From: Faecalibacterium prausnitzii
GTDB lineage: Bacteria; Bacillota; Clostridia; Oscillospirales; Ruminococcaceae
Direction: 5' to 3'
Assembly (NCBI RefSeq): GCF_003324185.1
Contig: NZ_PXUP01000014.1
Location: 23,868 to 87,867, forward strand
Length of the DNA stretch: 64,000 nt
Shown: piece after piece, positions 49,525 through 59,400 of the stretch
Numbering within the stretch: the first letter of the stretch is position 1
How the letters are laid out: every line of letters begins with the position of its first letter
Made by a program: the position numbers and the translations under genes
Notes under the pieces: generated by a model
Databases searched by the model: none
The model's input: the letters and a program-made list of their open reading frames with translations, nothing else
What the model was told of the DNA's origin: nothing

Positions 49525-50196
49525 TTATTTCCGCTGCCGGGCGGCGATCTGCGCGGCAGTGGGCGGGATATCGCCCTGCGCCGCTTTTTCCAGCTGGCTC
49601 AGGCGGCGATCCAGATCGGTGAGCCGCTGCGAGACGATGTCCGGCAGATCCTGCTGGTCCAGATCGTCGGCGGGGTTCACCGCCTTGTTGTTGATGCGCA
49701 CCACCTCGGCGGGTACGCCCACGGCGGTGCAGTTGGCGGGCAGGTTGCGCAGCACCACGCTGCCCGCACCGATGCGGGCGTTATCCCCGATGAATACCGG
49801 GCCCAGCACCTTGGTGCCCGCGCCGATAAGCACGTTATTGCCCAAGGTGGGGTGGCGTTTGCCGGTATCTTTGCCGGTGCCGCCCAGCGTTACCCCGTGG
49901 TAGATGGTGCAGTTATCCCCGATCTCGCAGGTCTCGCCGAACACGATGCCCATGCCATGGTCGATGAACAGACACTTGCCGATGGTGGCACCCGGGTGGA
50001 TCTCGATGCCGGTGCGGTGGCGGCCATGCTGGCTGACCCACCGTGCCAGAAAAAAGTGCTTGTGCTCGTACAGCCAATGCGCAATGCGGTGGTACACCAG
50101 AATATGGAATCCCGGGTACAGCAGCATTACCTCCAGCACGCTGCGTGCGGCGGGGTCCTTGCGCTGGATGTTCCGCGCGTCCTCAAGTAAACCCAT
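49525..50196 (-). CDS. cysE: Serine O-acetyltransferase
   Basis: 223 aa. N-terminal helical domain and left-handed beta helix with hexapeptide repeats; GIEIHPGATIGKCLFIDHGM, the catalytic His regions, GVTLGGTGKDTGKRHPTLGN and GAGSVVLRNLPANCTAVGVP are CysE signatures. It makes O-acetylserine for cysteine. The C-terminal 45 residues after the barrel are longer than in the shortest forms. ATG 50196 follows GAGAGG. No cysK adjacent. Confidence 0.95.
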   Translation of the reverse strand: MGLLEDARNIQRKDPAARSVLEVMLLYPGFHILVYHRIAHWLYEHKHFFLARWVSQHGRHRTGIEIHPGATIGKCLFIDHGMGIVFGETCEIGDNCTIYHGVTLGGTGKDTGKRHPTLGNNVLIGAGTKVLGPVFIGDNARIGAGSVVLRNLPANCTAVGVPAEVVRINNKAVNPADDLDQQDLPDIVSQRLTDLDRRLSQLEKAAQGDIPPTAAQIAARQRK

Positions 50197-50417
50197 GCGG
50201 AAAACCTCTCTTTCCCATAAACACCCGCCCACGCGGCGGGGCTCTCCCTTTTACCGTATTATAATAGCACAGCAGGAGACGAAAGTACAGTGCCGCGCTA
50301 GGGATTGTGGAACAAAATGGCATTTATTTTGCCGCATGGCCCGGGTTTTGGGTAGAGTATCCAAAATTCGGCGAGAGATACCAGAAACCTTTTAGCACCT
50401 GTTTTTGCGCGCAGCCA

Positions 50418-50447
50418 TTGACATATTTTGCGGTTCTATGATAAAAT
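50418..50447 (+). promoter_or_regulatory. Promoter of the pyr operon
   Basis: TTGACA 50418-50423, 18-bp spacer, TAAAAT 50442-50447; start near 50454, 36 bases before the leader ORF. Confidence 0.7.
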
Positions 50448-50489
50448 AATACGAATGAAAACGCAACCATCATAAAAAGGAGAAACACC

Positions 50490-50579
50490 ATGCTGTGCAG
50501 CGCCCAGAACCCGAAACTGAACAAGCAGTTCGCGTCCGGTTTTGCCGTGGCTTCGTTGTTTCCTTTTTTTGCGCAATGA
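50490..50579 (+). CDS. pyr operon leader peptide, 29 aa
   Basis: ATG 50490 with AAGGAG in good position; translation begins MLCSAQNPKLNKQFASGF and ends ASLFPFFAQ. The stop (50577-50579) is one base before the 5' arm of the terminator 50581-50611, and the codons before it are U-rich (runs at 50555-50570). A ribosome reaching the stop would cover the arm. This is the logic of E. coli pyrBI, where UTP shortage stalls polymerase in a U tract so the ribosome catches up. Confidence 0.6.
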   Translation: MLCSAQNPKLNKQFASGFAVASLFPFFAQ

Positions 50580-50580
50580 G

Positions 50581-50611
50581 CTTTTCCCTTTGCGGGGAAA
50601 AGTTTTTTTTT
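50581..50611 (+). terminator. Attenuator terminator before pyrC
   Basis: CTTTTCCC (50581-50588) / GGGAAAAG (50595-50602) with nine T (50603-50611). A second small hairpin CCCG/CGGG follows at 50613-50624. It precedes pyrC by 53 bases, so most transcripts should stop unless antitermination occurs. Confidence 0.85.
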
Positions 50612-50664
50612 GCCCGTTTTCGGGCGTTTGATACACAAAAATACCATTACAGGAGGGAATCGCG

Positions 50665-51855
50665 ATGCTGCTGACAAACGCTGTGAACACCGAGGGACGG
50701 CCGCTCGAGATCTATGTAAAGGATGGCAAGATCGCTGCCGTAGGGCAGGATCTTTCCGCCCTTGCCGCCGAGAACGAGACGGTGGTGGATGCCGGTGGGT
50801 TGACGGTGCTGCCCGCATTTGTGGACCTGCACTGCCACTGGCGCACCCCGGGCTTTGAGTACAAGGAGGACATCGAGACCGGCAGCCGCGCCGCCGCCGC
50901 CGGTGGTTACACCTTTGTAAACCTGATGCCCAACACAAAGCCCGTCTGCTCTTCCGCCGCACAGGCCATGATGGTGGAGCAGAAAGCCGCCGAGGTGGGG
51001 CTGTGCGATGCAAACCAGACCGTCTCCATCACCGAGAACTTTGACGGTGTGAGCATCGACCACCTCAAGACCCTGCCCGCCAGCGTGAAGTTCATCACCG
51101 AGGACGGCCATGGCGTGCAGGATAACGCCACCATGGCGCGGGCTTTTGCCATCTGCACCCAGAAGGACATCACGGTCATGAGCCACGCCGAGGATATGGA
51201 GATCAGCCCGTGGGACTACCGTCTTGCCGAGGATATCGAGACGGTGCGCAACTGCTGGCTGAGCGAGTATTACCAGACCCGGCTGCACATGTGCCATGTG
51301 TCCACCCGGGGCGCGCTGGACGCCATCCGTATGGCAAAGCTGCGGGGCGCACCCGTCACCTGTGAGGTGACTCCCCACCACCTGTGGTTCACCAACGATA
51401 CCTGCGACTACCGGGTCAACCCGCCCATTCGCACCGCCGATGACGTGGAGGCGCTGGTGGAGGGCATCCGCACCGGCATCGTGGACGCCATTGCCACCGA
51501 CCATGCACCTCACTCTGAGGAAGATAAGCTGAAGGGCATGGCCGGTATGGTGGGCAGCGAGACCGCCTTCGGCGTGTGCTACACCAAGCTCTGCAAGCAG
51601 GAGGGTCTGCCGCTGGAGCTGCTGGTGCATCTGATGAGCACACGCCCCGCCGAGATCCTGGGTCTTGCCAAGGGTCAGCTGGAGCCGGGCTTCGATGCCG
51701 ACTTTGTGCTGGTGGATCTGGACACCCCCTACACGGTGGAAAAGGAAAAGCTGCACTCCAAGAGCCACAACACCCCCTTTGACGGTGTACAGCTCTACGG
51801 CAAGGTGTTTGCCACCATCAAGGCCGGTAAGATCACCTATCAGGCCGAGGAGTAA
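50665..51855 (+). CDS. pyrC: Dihydroorotase
   Basis: 396 aa amidohydrolase. Metal motif DLHCHWRTPG near residue 54 (type I form, usually DLHVHLREPG), a central carboxylated-Lys region, HVSTRGALDAIRMAK, CEVTPHHL and the last ligand in ATDHAPH. It closes carbamoyl aspartate to dihydroorotate. AGGAGG precedes the ATG. The pyrB gene is not in the window. Confidence 0.93.
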   Translation: MLLTNAVNTEGRPLEIYVKDGKIAAVGQDLSALAAENETVVDAGGLTVLPAFVDLHCHWRTPGFEYKEDIETGSRAAAAGGYTFVNLMPNTKPVCSSAAQAMMVEQKAAEVGLCDANQTVSITENFDGVSIDHLKTLPASVKFITEDGHGVQDNATMARAFAICTQKDITVMSHAEDMEISPWDYRLAEDIETVRNCWLSEYYQTRLHMCHVSTRGALDAIRMAKLRGAPVTCEVTPHHLWFTNDTCDYRVNPPIRTADDVEALVEGIRTGIVDAIATDHAPHSEEDKLKGMAGMVGSETAFGVCYTKLCKQEGLPLELLVHLMSTRPAEILGLAKGQLEPGFDADFVLVDLDTPYTVEKEKLHSKSHNTPFDGVQLYGKVFATIKAGKITYQAEE

Positions 51856-51866
51856 AAAGAACGAAA

Positions 51867-51945
51867 CCCTCTCAGGCAAAGCCTTACGGCAAGTGGCTTG
51901 GCTCTCCCTTTGGGAGAGCTGCCGAACGAAGTGAGGCTGAGAGGG
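51867..51945. repeat. Hairpin repeat in the pyrC-pyrF spacer
   Basis: Outer arms CCCTCTCAG (51867-51875) / CTGAGAGGG (51937-51945) and inner GGCTCTCCC / GGGAGAGC (51900-51919). A related inner hairpin occurs at 22930-22949. It sits inside the operon and looks like an inserted small repeat. Confidence 0.6.
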
Positions 51946-52013
51946 CGAGGACGCTTACAAGATGCGATATAACGATACCTAATATAACAGAGAACAAATA
52001 GGAGGACACCCAA

Positions 52014-52880
52014 ATGACGAACATGGACAAACTGTACGAAGCTGTGGAGGCTCGCGGCCCGGTGTGCGTGGGTCTGGACACCGATTTCAGCTACCTGCCC
52101 GCCGATTTTGTGGACAGCACCCTGACCAAGGGCGAGAACATCGTGCGCTTCAACAAAAAGCTCATTGATGCCACCAAGGCTGTGGCCGGCTGCTACAAGG
52201 TGCAGATCGCTTATTATGAGTCGCTGGGTCTGGAGGGCATGAAGGCCTACGCTGACACCCTGAAGGCTGTGCGCGAGGCCGGTGTGCCGGTGATCGCGGA
52301 TATCAAGCGCGGCGATATCGCCAAGACCGCCGAGATGTACGCCATGGGTCACTTCACCGGCGATTTTGAGAGCGATTTCGTTACGCTGGCACCCTACATG
52401 GGTCTGGACTCCATCAGCCCCTATCTGCCCTACGCCGAAAAGCAGGGCAAGGGTATGTTCGTGCTCTGCCGCACCTCCAACGGCGGTGCCAAGGACTTTG
52501 AGTACGAGAAGCTGGCCGACGGCCGCCACGTCTACGATCTGGTGGGCGACAAGCTGAATGCGCTGGGCAAGGACTACATGGGCGAGCACGGCTACTCCTC
52601 CATCGGTCTGGTCATCGGCGGCACCCATATCGAGGAAGCCACCGAGATCCGCGCAAAGTATCAGGACAGCTTCTTCCTGATCCCCGGCTACGGCGCACAG
52701 GGCGGCAAGGCCGAGGATATCGCCCAGTACCTGACCAAGGGCAACGGCGGCGTGGTCAACTCCAGCCGCGGCATCCTGCTGGCTTACAAAAAGCAGCCGG
52801 GCGTTGCCTTTGACGAGGCCGCTTACAATGAGTGTGTGAACATGAAGGAGGCCATTGCTCATGCGTGCAGCCTGCTGTGA
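52014..52880 (+). CDS. pyrF: Orotidine-5'-phosphate decarboxylase (type 2)
   Basis: 288 aa, the longer PyrF subfamily. GLDTDFSYLP start, catalytic DIKRGDIAKTAEMYA, PYMGLDSISPYLP and IPGYGAQGGKAEDI. Converts OMP to UMP. AGGAGG before ATG. Its end overlaps pyrK by 20 bases. Confidence 0.95.
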   Translation: MTNMDKLYEAVEARGPVCVGLDTDFSYLPADFVDSTLTKGENIVRFNKKLIDATKAVAGCYKVQIAYYESLGLEGMKAYADTLKAVREAGVPVIADIKRGDIAKTAEMYAMGHFTGDFESDFVTLAPYMGLDSISPYLPYAEKQGKGMFVLCRTSNGGAKDFEYEKLADGRHVYDLVGDKLNALGKDYMGEHGYSSIGLVIGGTHIEEATEIRAKYQDSFFLIPGYGAQGGKAEDIAQYLTKGNGGVVNSSRGILLAYKKQPGVAFDEAAYNECVNMKEAIAHACSLL

Positions 52881-53634
52881 AGCCACCGTCCTGCGCAATG
52901 AGGTCATTGCCCCGGACATCCGCCTGCTGACCGTGGTGTGGCCGGACCGCGACCACGCCCCCCACGCAGGCCAGTTCTTCACCCTGCGCTCCTGGGGCGC
53001 AGACGAGGCCCCCTTCCTGTCCCGTCCCATCAGCGTGCACCGCTGGAACCCGGACAGCAGCACCATCGAGTTTTTGTATCAGGTGGTGGGCGAGGGCACC
53101 GAAAAGCTGGCACAGCTCAAGCAGCAGGATACCTTCCAGCTTACCGGCCCCATGGGCAACGGCTTTGATGTGCCGGACATCCTGAGCAAGTATAAAAAGA
53201 TCGCCGTGGTGGGCGGCGGCATCGGCACCGCGCCCATGTTCCAGCTTACCCGCGAGCTGGCCGCTGCCGGGGCAAAGCCGGATGTGTTCTTTGGCTTCCG
53301 CGACACCCCCTACTGCATGGAGGAGTACCGCAGCATCGCAAACCTCGTCAAGGTGTCCACCGATACCGGTGCGGTGGGCTTCCACGGCTTTGTCACCCAG
53401 CTGTACGACCCCGCCGATTACGACGTGGTGCTGGTGTGCGGCCCCACCGTGATGATGAAGAACGCCGCCCGCCTGTGTGCGGAAAAAGGCACCCCCTGCT
53501 TTGTGAGCATGGAAAAGAAGATGGCCTGCGGCATTGGCGCCTGCCTTGGCTGCACCTGCGAGACCAAGGGCGGCGAGGGCAAGAGCGTGTGCAAGAACGG
53601 CCCTGTATTTGACGCAACGGAGGTGTTCTTCTGA
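52861..53634 (+). CDS. pyrK: Dihydroorotate dehydrogenase electron-transfer subunit
   Basis: 257 aa: FAD-binding beta barrel (RPISVHRWN), NAD-binding domain with VGGGIGTAPMFQL, and the [2Fe-2S] cluster CGIGACLGCTCE plus a later Cys (SVCKNGPVF). It passes electrons from DHOD-B to NAD. ATG 52861 is ten bases after AAGGAG, inside pyrF. Confidence 0.94.
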   Translation: MRAACCEATVLRNEVIAPDIRLLTVVWPDRDHAPHAGQFFTLRSWGADEAPFLSRPISVHRWNPDSSTIEFLYQVVGEGTEKLAQLKQQDTFQLTGPMGNGFDVPDILSKYKKIAVVGGGIGTAPMFQLTRELAAAGAKPDVFFGFRDTPYCMEEYRSIANLVKVSTDTGAVGFHGFVTQLYDPADYDVVLVCGPTVMMKNAARLCAEKGTPCFVSMEKKMACGIGACLGCTCETKGGEGKSVCKNGPVFDATEVFF

Positions 53635-54560
53635 TGGCAGACCTGAAAACCAACCTGCTGGGCTTTGTGATGAACAGCCCGGTCATCGGCGCATCCGGCA
53701 CTGTGGGCTACGGTGTGGAGTACGAGGAACTGGCCGATTTTGCTAAAATCGGCGGCATCTCCGGCAAGGGGCTTACCCTGCACGGCCAGTACGGCAACAA
53801 GGGCGAGCGCCTGTGGGAGACCCCCTCCGGCCTCATCAACAGCATCGGCCTGCAGAACCCCGGCGTGCAGCACTTTATTGACGTGGAGCTGCCCGAGATG
53901 CTGGAACTGAAGCAGAAGTACGGCACGGTGGCCATTGCAAACCTTGGCGGCCACAGCGAGGAAGAGTATGTGGAAGGCGCTGCGATGCTGAGCGAAAGCG
54001 CAGTGGACATCGTGGAGCTGAACATCTCCTGCCCCAACGTCAAGGTGGGCGGCATGGCCTACGGTGTGAAAGCCGAAGCTGCCGGTGAGGTGGTGCGCAT
54101 GGTGCGCGCTGCCTGCAAAAAGCCCCTGATGGTCAAGCTGAGCCCGCAGGCCGAGAACATCCCCGAGATGTGCAAGGCTGTGGAGGCCGCCGGTGCGGAC
54201 GCCATCAGCCTGACCAACACCTTCCAGGCCTGCGCCATTGATCTGGAAAAGCGCCGCCCGGTGTTCAACAACATTTTTGCCGGTCTGTCCGGCCCGGCGG
54301 TGCGCCCCATCGCCCTGCGCATGGTATGGCAGGCCGTGGGTGCCGTGAACATCCCGGTGGTGGGTCTGGGCGGCATTGCCACCGGCCGTGATGCACTGGA
54401 GTTCATCATGGCAGGTGCCACCGCAGTGCAGGTGGGCGCCGCAAACTTTGCAAACCCCCGCGCGATGGAGACCATTGCCAACGAGATGGCAGCATGGATG
54501 GACAAGAACGGTGTGAAAACGCTGGACGAGATCCGCGGCTGCGCCCGTCATGCAGAATAA
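53634..54560 (+). CDS. pyrD: Dihydroorotate dehydrogenase, class 1B catalytic subunit
   Basis: 308 aa FMN barrel. SGTVGYGVEYEELADFAKIG, the active-site NISCPNVKVGG (catalytic Cys) and LGGIATGRDALEFIMAGATA. TGATG overlap with pyrK makes stoichiometric expression likely. NAD-linked enzyme with PyrK, as in anaerobic Firmicutes. Confidence 0.95.
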   Translation: MADLKTNLLGFVMNSPVIGASGTVGYGVEYEELADFAKIGGISGKGLTLHGQYGNKGERLWETPSGLINSIGLQNPGVQHFIDVELPEMLELKQKYGTVAIANLGGHSEEEYVEGAAMLSESAVDIVELNISCPNVKVGGMAYGVKAEAAGEVVRMVRAACKKPLMVKLSPQAENIPEMCKAVEAAGADAISLTNTFQACAIDLEKRRPVFNNIFAGLSGPAVRPIALRMVWQAVGAVNIPVVGLGGIATGRDALEFIMAGATAVQVGAANFANPRAMETIANEMAAWMDKNGVKTLDEIRGCARHAE

Positions 54561-54562
54561 AA

Positions 54563-54651
54563 ATGGATATATCCATAAAATATCTACAATTATGCGCATA
54601 AAATAAAACTTGGCGCATAAATTTGCAAATAGTGTAAAAGCGTGGTACAAT
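54563..54651 (+). promoter_or_regulatory. Internal promoter of pyrE-carAB with palindromes
   Basis: TTGCAA 54623-54628, 17-bp spacer, TACAAT 54646-54651. Upstream are two perfect palindromes, ATGGATATATCCAT (54563-54576) and TTATGCGCATAA (54590-54601); GCGCATAAA is repeated at 54613-54621. They could be operators. Confidence 0.6.
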
Positions 54652-54697
54652 ACCACCCAAAGGAATATACACCACTGAAAAGAGAGGGAGAAGTACA

Positions 54698-55291
54698 ATG
54701 AGTGAAGCACTTGAAATTCTGAAGAGCTGTGACGCATTTCTGGAGGGTCACTTCCTGCTGTCCTCCGGCCGGCACTCCGGCGCATACTGCCAGATGGCTT
54801 ATCTGCAGCAGTACCCGGACCGCTGCGCCGAGGTGATGAAGGCTGTGGCTGACAAGGTCAAGGAGATGGATGTGGACGTCATCGTCGGCCCTGCCATGGG
54901 CGGCATCGTGTACGCCTACGAGCTGGCCCGCCAGACCGGCAAGCGCGCCATCTTTACCGAGCGCGTGGACAACGTGATGTGCCTGAAGCGCTTTGCCATC
55001 CACCCGGGTGAAAAGTGCATCATCGCCGAGGACGTGGTGACCACCGGCATCTCCTCTCTGGAGACCAAGCGCGTCATCGAAGAGGCCGGCGGCATCTGCC
55101 TTGGCATCACCTGTGTGGTGGACCGCACCAAGCCCGAGGCTCCGTCTCCCATCCCCATTCTGGCCAGCGCCCTGAAGCTGGACCTGCCCAACTATACCCC
55201 GGAGGAGTGCCCCATCTGCAAGGAGGGCAAGCTGCCGCTGGTGCATCTGGGCAGCCGCAAGATGAAGCAGGAAGCAAAGCAGACCCTGTAA
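54698..55291 (+). CDS. pyrE: Orotate phosphoribosyltransferase
   Basis: 197 aa. HFLLSSGRHSGAYCQ, VGPAMGGIVYAYELAR and PRPP motif IIAEDVVTTGISSLE. Makes OMP from orotate. A C-terminal CPICKEG adds a Cys pair found in the longer Clostridial form. GAGGGAG precedes ATG. Confidence 0.95.
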   Translation: MSEALEILKSCDAFLEGHFLLSSGRHSGAYCQMAYLQQYPDRCAEVMKAVADKVKEMDVDVIVGPAMGGIVYAYELARQTGKRAIFTERVDNVMCLKRFAIHPGEKCIIAEDVVTTGISSLETKRVIEEAGGICLGITCVVDRTKPEAPSPIPILASALKLDLPNYTPEECPICKEGKLPLVHLGSRKMKQEAKQTL

Positions 55292-55322
55292 ACTGAAAGC
55301 TTTTGTTGAAACGAGGAAAACT

Positions 55323-56429
55323 ATGAACGCATATCTTCTTTTGGCAAACGGCATGGTCTTTGCCGGACAGTCCGTGGGCGCGCAGGGCGTGACCGTGGGC
55401 GAGGTGGTGTTCTCCACCGGCATGGTGGGCTTTCAGGAGACCCTGACCGACCCCAGCTACTACGGCCAGATCATCACCCAGACCTATCCCCTCATCGGCA
55501 ACTACGGCATGAACCACGATGATATGGAGTCCGACCGCATCTGGGCAAAGGGCTACATCGTGCGCGAAGCCTGTACCACCCCCTCCAACTGGCGCTGTGA
55601 GGAGACGCTGGACAGCTTTTTGAAAAAGAACAATACCATCGGCATCGAGGGCATCGACACCCGCCACCTGACCCGCATCATCCGGGAGAGCGGCGTGATG
55701 AACGGCGCCATCCTGACCACCTTTGACCCCGCCGACCCGGCCAATAAGGCCGAGACCGAGGCACTGCTGGCCGAGATCCGCGCCTACGCCGTGACCGATG
55801 CTGTAAAGAACGTGACCTGCGCCGCACCCGAGGTGTTCAACCCGGAAGGCGAGACCCATATCGTGCTGATGCACTACGGCTGCAAGCGCAACATCGTGCG
55901 CTGCCTTGTCAAGCGCGGCTGCAAGGTGACCGTGATGCCCGCCTTTGCAACGGCAGACCAGATCAAGGCCCTTGCCCCGGACGGCATCATGCTGTCCAAT
56001 GGCCCCGGCGACCCCGCCGAGCCGGTGGAGGTCATCGAGAACCTCAAGCACATCTTTGAGTTGAACATCCCCACCTTCGGCATCTGTCTGGGTCACCAGC
56101 TGTCCGCACTGGCAGCCGGTGCCAAGACCATGAAGCTGAAGTACGGCCACCGCGGTGCCAACCAGCCTGTGACCGACTTTGAGTCCGGCCGCACCTTTAT
56201 CACCAGCCAGAACCACGGCTATGCGGTCGTGGGCGAGGAGCTGCCCGCCGAGATGGGCGAGGTGGCACAGGTGAACGCCAACGACGGCACCTGCGAGGGC
56301 ATCAAGTACAAAAAGTGGAACTGCTTTACCGTGCAGTTCCACCCGGAAGCAAACGGCGGCCCCAAGGACACCGAATTCCTGTTCGACCGCTTCCTGAACA
56401 ACGTCAAAGCAGCAAAGGAGGCACGCTGA
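55323..56429 (+). CDS. carA: Carbamoyl-phosphate synthase small subunit
   Basis: 368 aa. Glutamine amidotransferase triad: Cys in PTFGICLGHQL, and His/Glu in TVQFHPEANGGP. The N-terminal half keeps GMVGFQETLTDPSYYGQII. Provides ammonia to CarB. It ends one base before carB. Confidence 0.96.
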   Translation: MNAYLLLANGMVFAGQSVGAQGVTVGEVVFSTGMVGFQETLTDPSYYGQIITQTYPLIGNYGMNHDDMESDRIWAKGYIVREACTTPSNWRCEETLDSFLKKNNTIGIEGIDTRHLTRIIRESGVMNGAILTTFDPADPANKAETEALLAEIRAYAVTDAVKNVTCAAPEVFNPEGETHIVLMHYGCKRNIVRCLVKRGCKVTVMPAFATADQIKALAPDGIMLSNGPGDPAEPVEVIENLKHIFELNIPTFGICLGHQLSALAAGAKTMKLKYGHRGANQPVTDFESGRTFITSQNHGYAVVGEELPAEMGEVAQVNANDGTCEGIKYKKWNCFTVQFHPEANGGPKDTEFLFDRFLNNVKAAKEAR

Positions 56430-56430
56430 A

Positions 56431-59400
56431 ATGCCGAAGGACCCCAGAATCAAAAAAGTGCTGGTCATTGGCTCCGGCCCTATCATCATTGGTCAGGCTG
56501 CGGAGTTTGACTACTCCGGCACGCAGGCCTGCCGCGCCCTGAAAGCAGAGGGCATCGAGACCGTTCTGCTGAACTCCAACCCCGCTACCATCATGACCGA
56601 CCCGGACGTGGCCGACCATGTGTATATCGAGCCCATGACGCTGGAAGTCGTGGAGCGCATTCTGGACATTGAAAAGCCGGACTCCGTGCTGCCCAACCTC
56701 GGCGGTCAGATGGGTCTGAACCTGTCCATGGAGCTGGCACGCTCCGGTTATCTGGACCGCACCGGCATCCGTCTGCTGGCCTGCAATCCCGAGACCATCG
56801 ACCGTGCCGAGGACCGCGAGCTGTTCAAGGAGACCATGGAAAAGCTGCACCAGCCCATCATCCCCTCTGAGGTGGTGGAGAACCTGCAGGACGCACTGGA
56901 CTGCGCCGACCGCATTGGCTACCCGGTCATCGTGCGTCCGGCCTTTACCATGGGCGGTACCGGCGGCGGCATCTGCGAGACCCGCGAAAAGCTGATCGAG
57001 ATCGGCACCAACGGCCTGCGCCTTTCTCCCATCCATCAGATTTTGGTGGAAAAGTGCATCGCCGGCTGGAAAGAGATCGAGTACGAGGTGATGCGCGACC
57101 ACAAGGGCAACGTGATCACCGTATGTAACATGGAAAACCTCGACCCCGTGGGTATCCACACCGGTGACTCGGTGGTCGTGGCTCCCTCCCAGACCCTGAC
57201 CGACCACGAGTACCAGATGCTGCGTACTGCCGCACTGGATATCATCACCGAGCTGGGCATCGAGGGCGGCTGCAACTGCCAGTTCGCTCTGAAGCCGGAC
57301 AGCTTCGACTACGCGGTCATCGAGGTCAACCCCCGTGTGTCCCGCTCCTCTGCGCTGGCTTCCAAGGCTACCGGCTACCCCATTGCCAAGGTGGCTACCA
57401 AGATCGCCATCGGCTACACGCTGGACGAGATCACCAACGACGTTACCGGCAAGACCTGCGCCTGCTTCGAGCCTGCGCTGGACTACATCGTGGTCAAGTA
57501 CCCGAAGTGGCCGTTTGATAAGTTCGTCTACGCCGACAAGTCTCTGGGCACCCAGATGATGGCTACCGGCGAGGTGATGAGCATCGGCAACAGCTTTGAA
57601 GCCGCCATGATGAAGGCTGTTTCCTCCATTGAGCTGGGCATGGACACCCTGACCCACAAGCCCTTTGAGGAGCTGACCGACGAGGAAGTGGTGGAGCATA
57701 TGCACGTTCAGGACGCCGAGCGCGTGTTCTGCGTGTACGAAGCACTGAAGCGCGGCATCGACCACAAGGTCATCTACGATATCACCAAGATCGACTGGTG
57801 GTTCCTGGACAAGATGCAGCATCTGGCAGATCTGGAAAAGGGTCTGGCACAGTGCAACGGCCAGCTGTCTTTGGAGCAGTACAAGACTGCCAAGAAGTAC
57901 GGCTTCCAGGATAAGACCATCCGCCGTCTGGCAAAGGTGGACACCCTGCCCGTGGAGAACTACCGCGCCGGCTTCAAGATGGTGGATACCTGCGCTGCCG
58001 AGTTCTCTGCAAATACCCCCTACTTCTACTCCACCTACGATGGCGACAACGAGGCCGCAGGCTTCATCGCTGAGAAGGAAGCCGAGACTGCTGCCAAGGG
58101 TGAGCCTAAAAAGAAGAAGGTTCTGGTCTTTGGCTCCGGCCCCATCCGTATCGGTCAGGGCATCGAGTTCGACTACTGCTCGGTGCACTGCGTATGGACG
58201 CTGAAAAAGAACGGCTGCGAAGCCATTCTGGTCAACAACAACCCCGAGACCGTCTCCACCGACTTTGATACCGGCGACCGTCTGTACTTCGACCCGCTGA
58301 ACCCGGAGAGCGTGGACAACATCATCGCCACCGAAAAGCCGGATGCCTGCGTGGTGCAGTTCGGCGGACAGACCGCCATCAAGCTGGCCAAGCACATGGA
58401 CGAGATCGGTCTGCCCATTCTGGGCACCCCGGCGGACGCCATCGACGAGGCCGAGGACCGTGAGCGCTTTGACGAGCTGCTGGAGCGCTGCAACATCCCC
58501 CGCGCTCCGGGCCGTACCGTGTTCAATCTGGACGAGGCTCTGGCCGCTGCCGAGGAGATCGGTCTGCCGGTGCTGATGCGCCCCTCCTATGTGCTGGGCG
58601 GTCAGAACATGATCGTGGCCTACAACAACGCGGACATCATCGAGTACATGGGCGTTATCACCGAGCACGTTGACATGGATCACCCGGTGCTGCTGGATAA
58701 GTACATCATGGGTACCGAGTGCGAGGTGGACGCCATCTGCGACGGCGAAAACTTCCTGATCCCCGGCATCATGGAGCAGGTGGAGCGCACCGGCGTGCAC
58801 TCCGGCGACTCCATCTGTGTCTACCCGGCACAGCACCTGACGCAGGACGAGATCGACACCATGGTGGACTATACTGGCCGCTTTGCCCGCGAGCTGCACG
58901 TCACCGGTCTGGTCAATGTGCAGTATGCCGTCTCCCATGGCCGTGTGTACGTCATCGAGGTGAACCCCCGCTCCTCCCGTACCGTGCCTTACATCTCCAA
59001 GGTCACCGGTGTGCCCATGGTGGATATGGCCGTGCGCTGCTGCTTGGGCGAGAAGCTGACGGATATGGGCTACGGCACTGGTCTGCACCCCAACGCCCCC
59101 TATGTGGCGGTAAAGGTACCCGTGTTCAGTTTTGAAAAGCTGCACGCCGTGGATACCCAGTTCGGCCCCGAGATGAAGTCCACCGGCGAGGTGCTGGGTA
59201 TTGCGCCCAACTACCACGATGCCCTGCTCAAGGGTCTGATCGGTGCAGGCTATACCTTCAAGACCCCCGGCCCGGGCAGCTGCTGCATCTTCACCGTGAA
59301 GGACAGCGATAAGCCCGAGTTCGTGGATATTGCATGGAAGCTGAAGGATATGGGCTATAAGCTCTACGGTACCTCCGGCACCTGTGCATGGCTCAACAAG

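Noticed and set aside
50454..50664. PyrR-binding attenuator in the pyr leader
   Set aside because: I could not find the conserved PyrR-binding loop or alternative anti-terminator pairing; the leader ORF explains the layout better.
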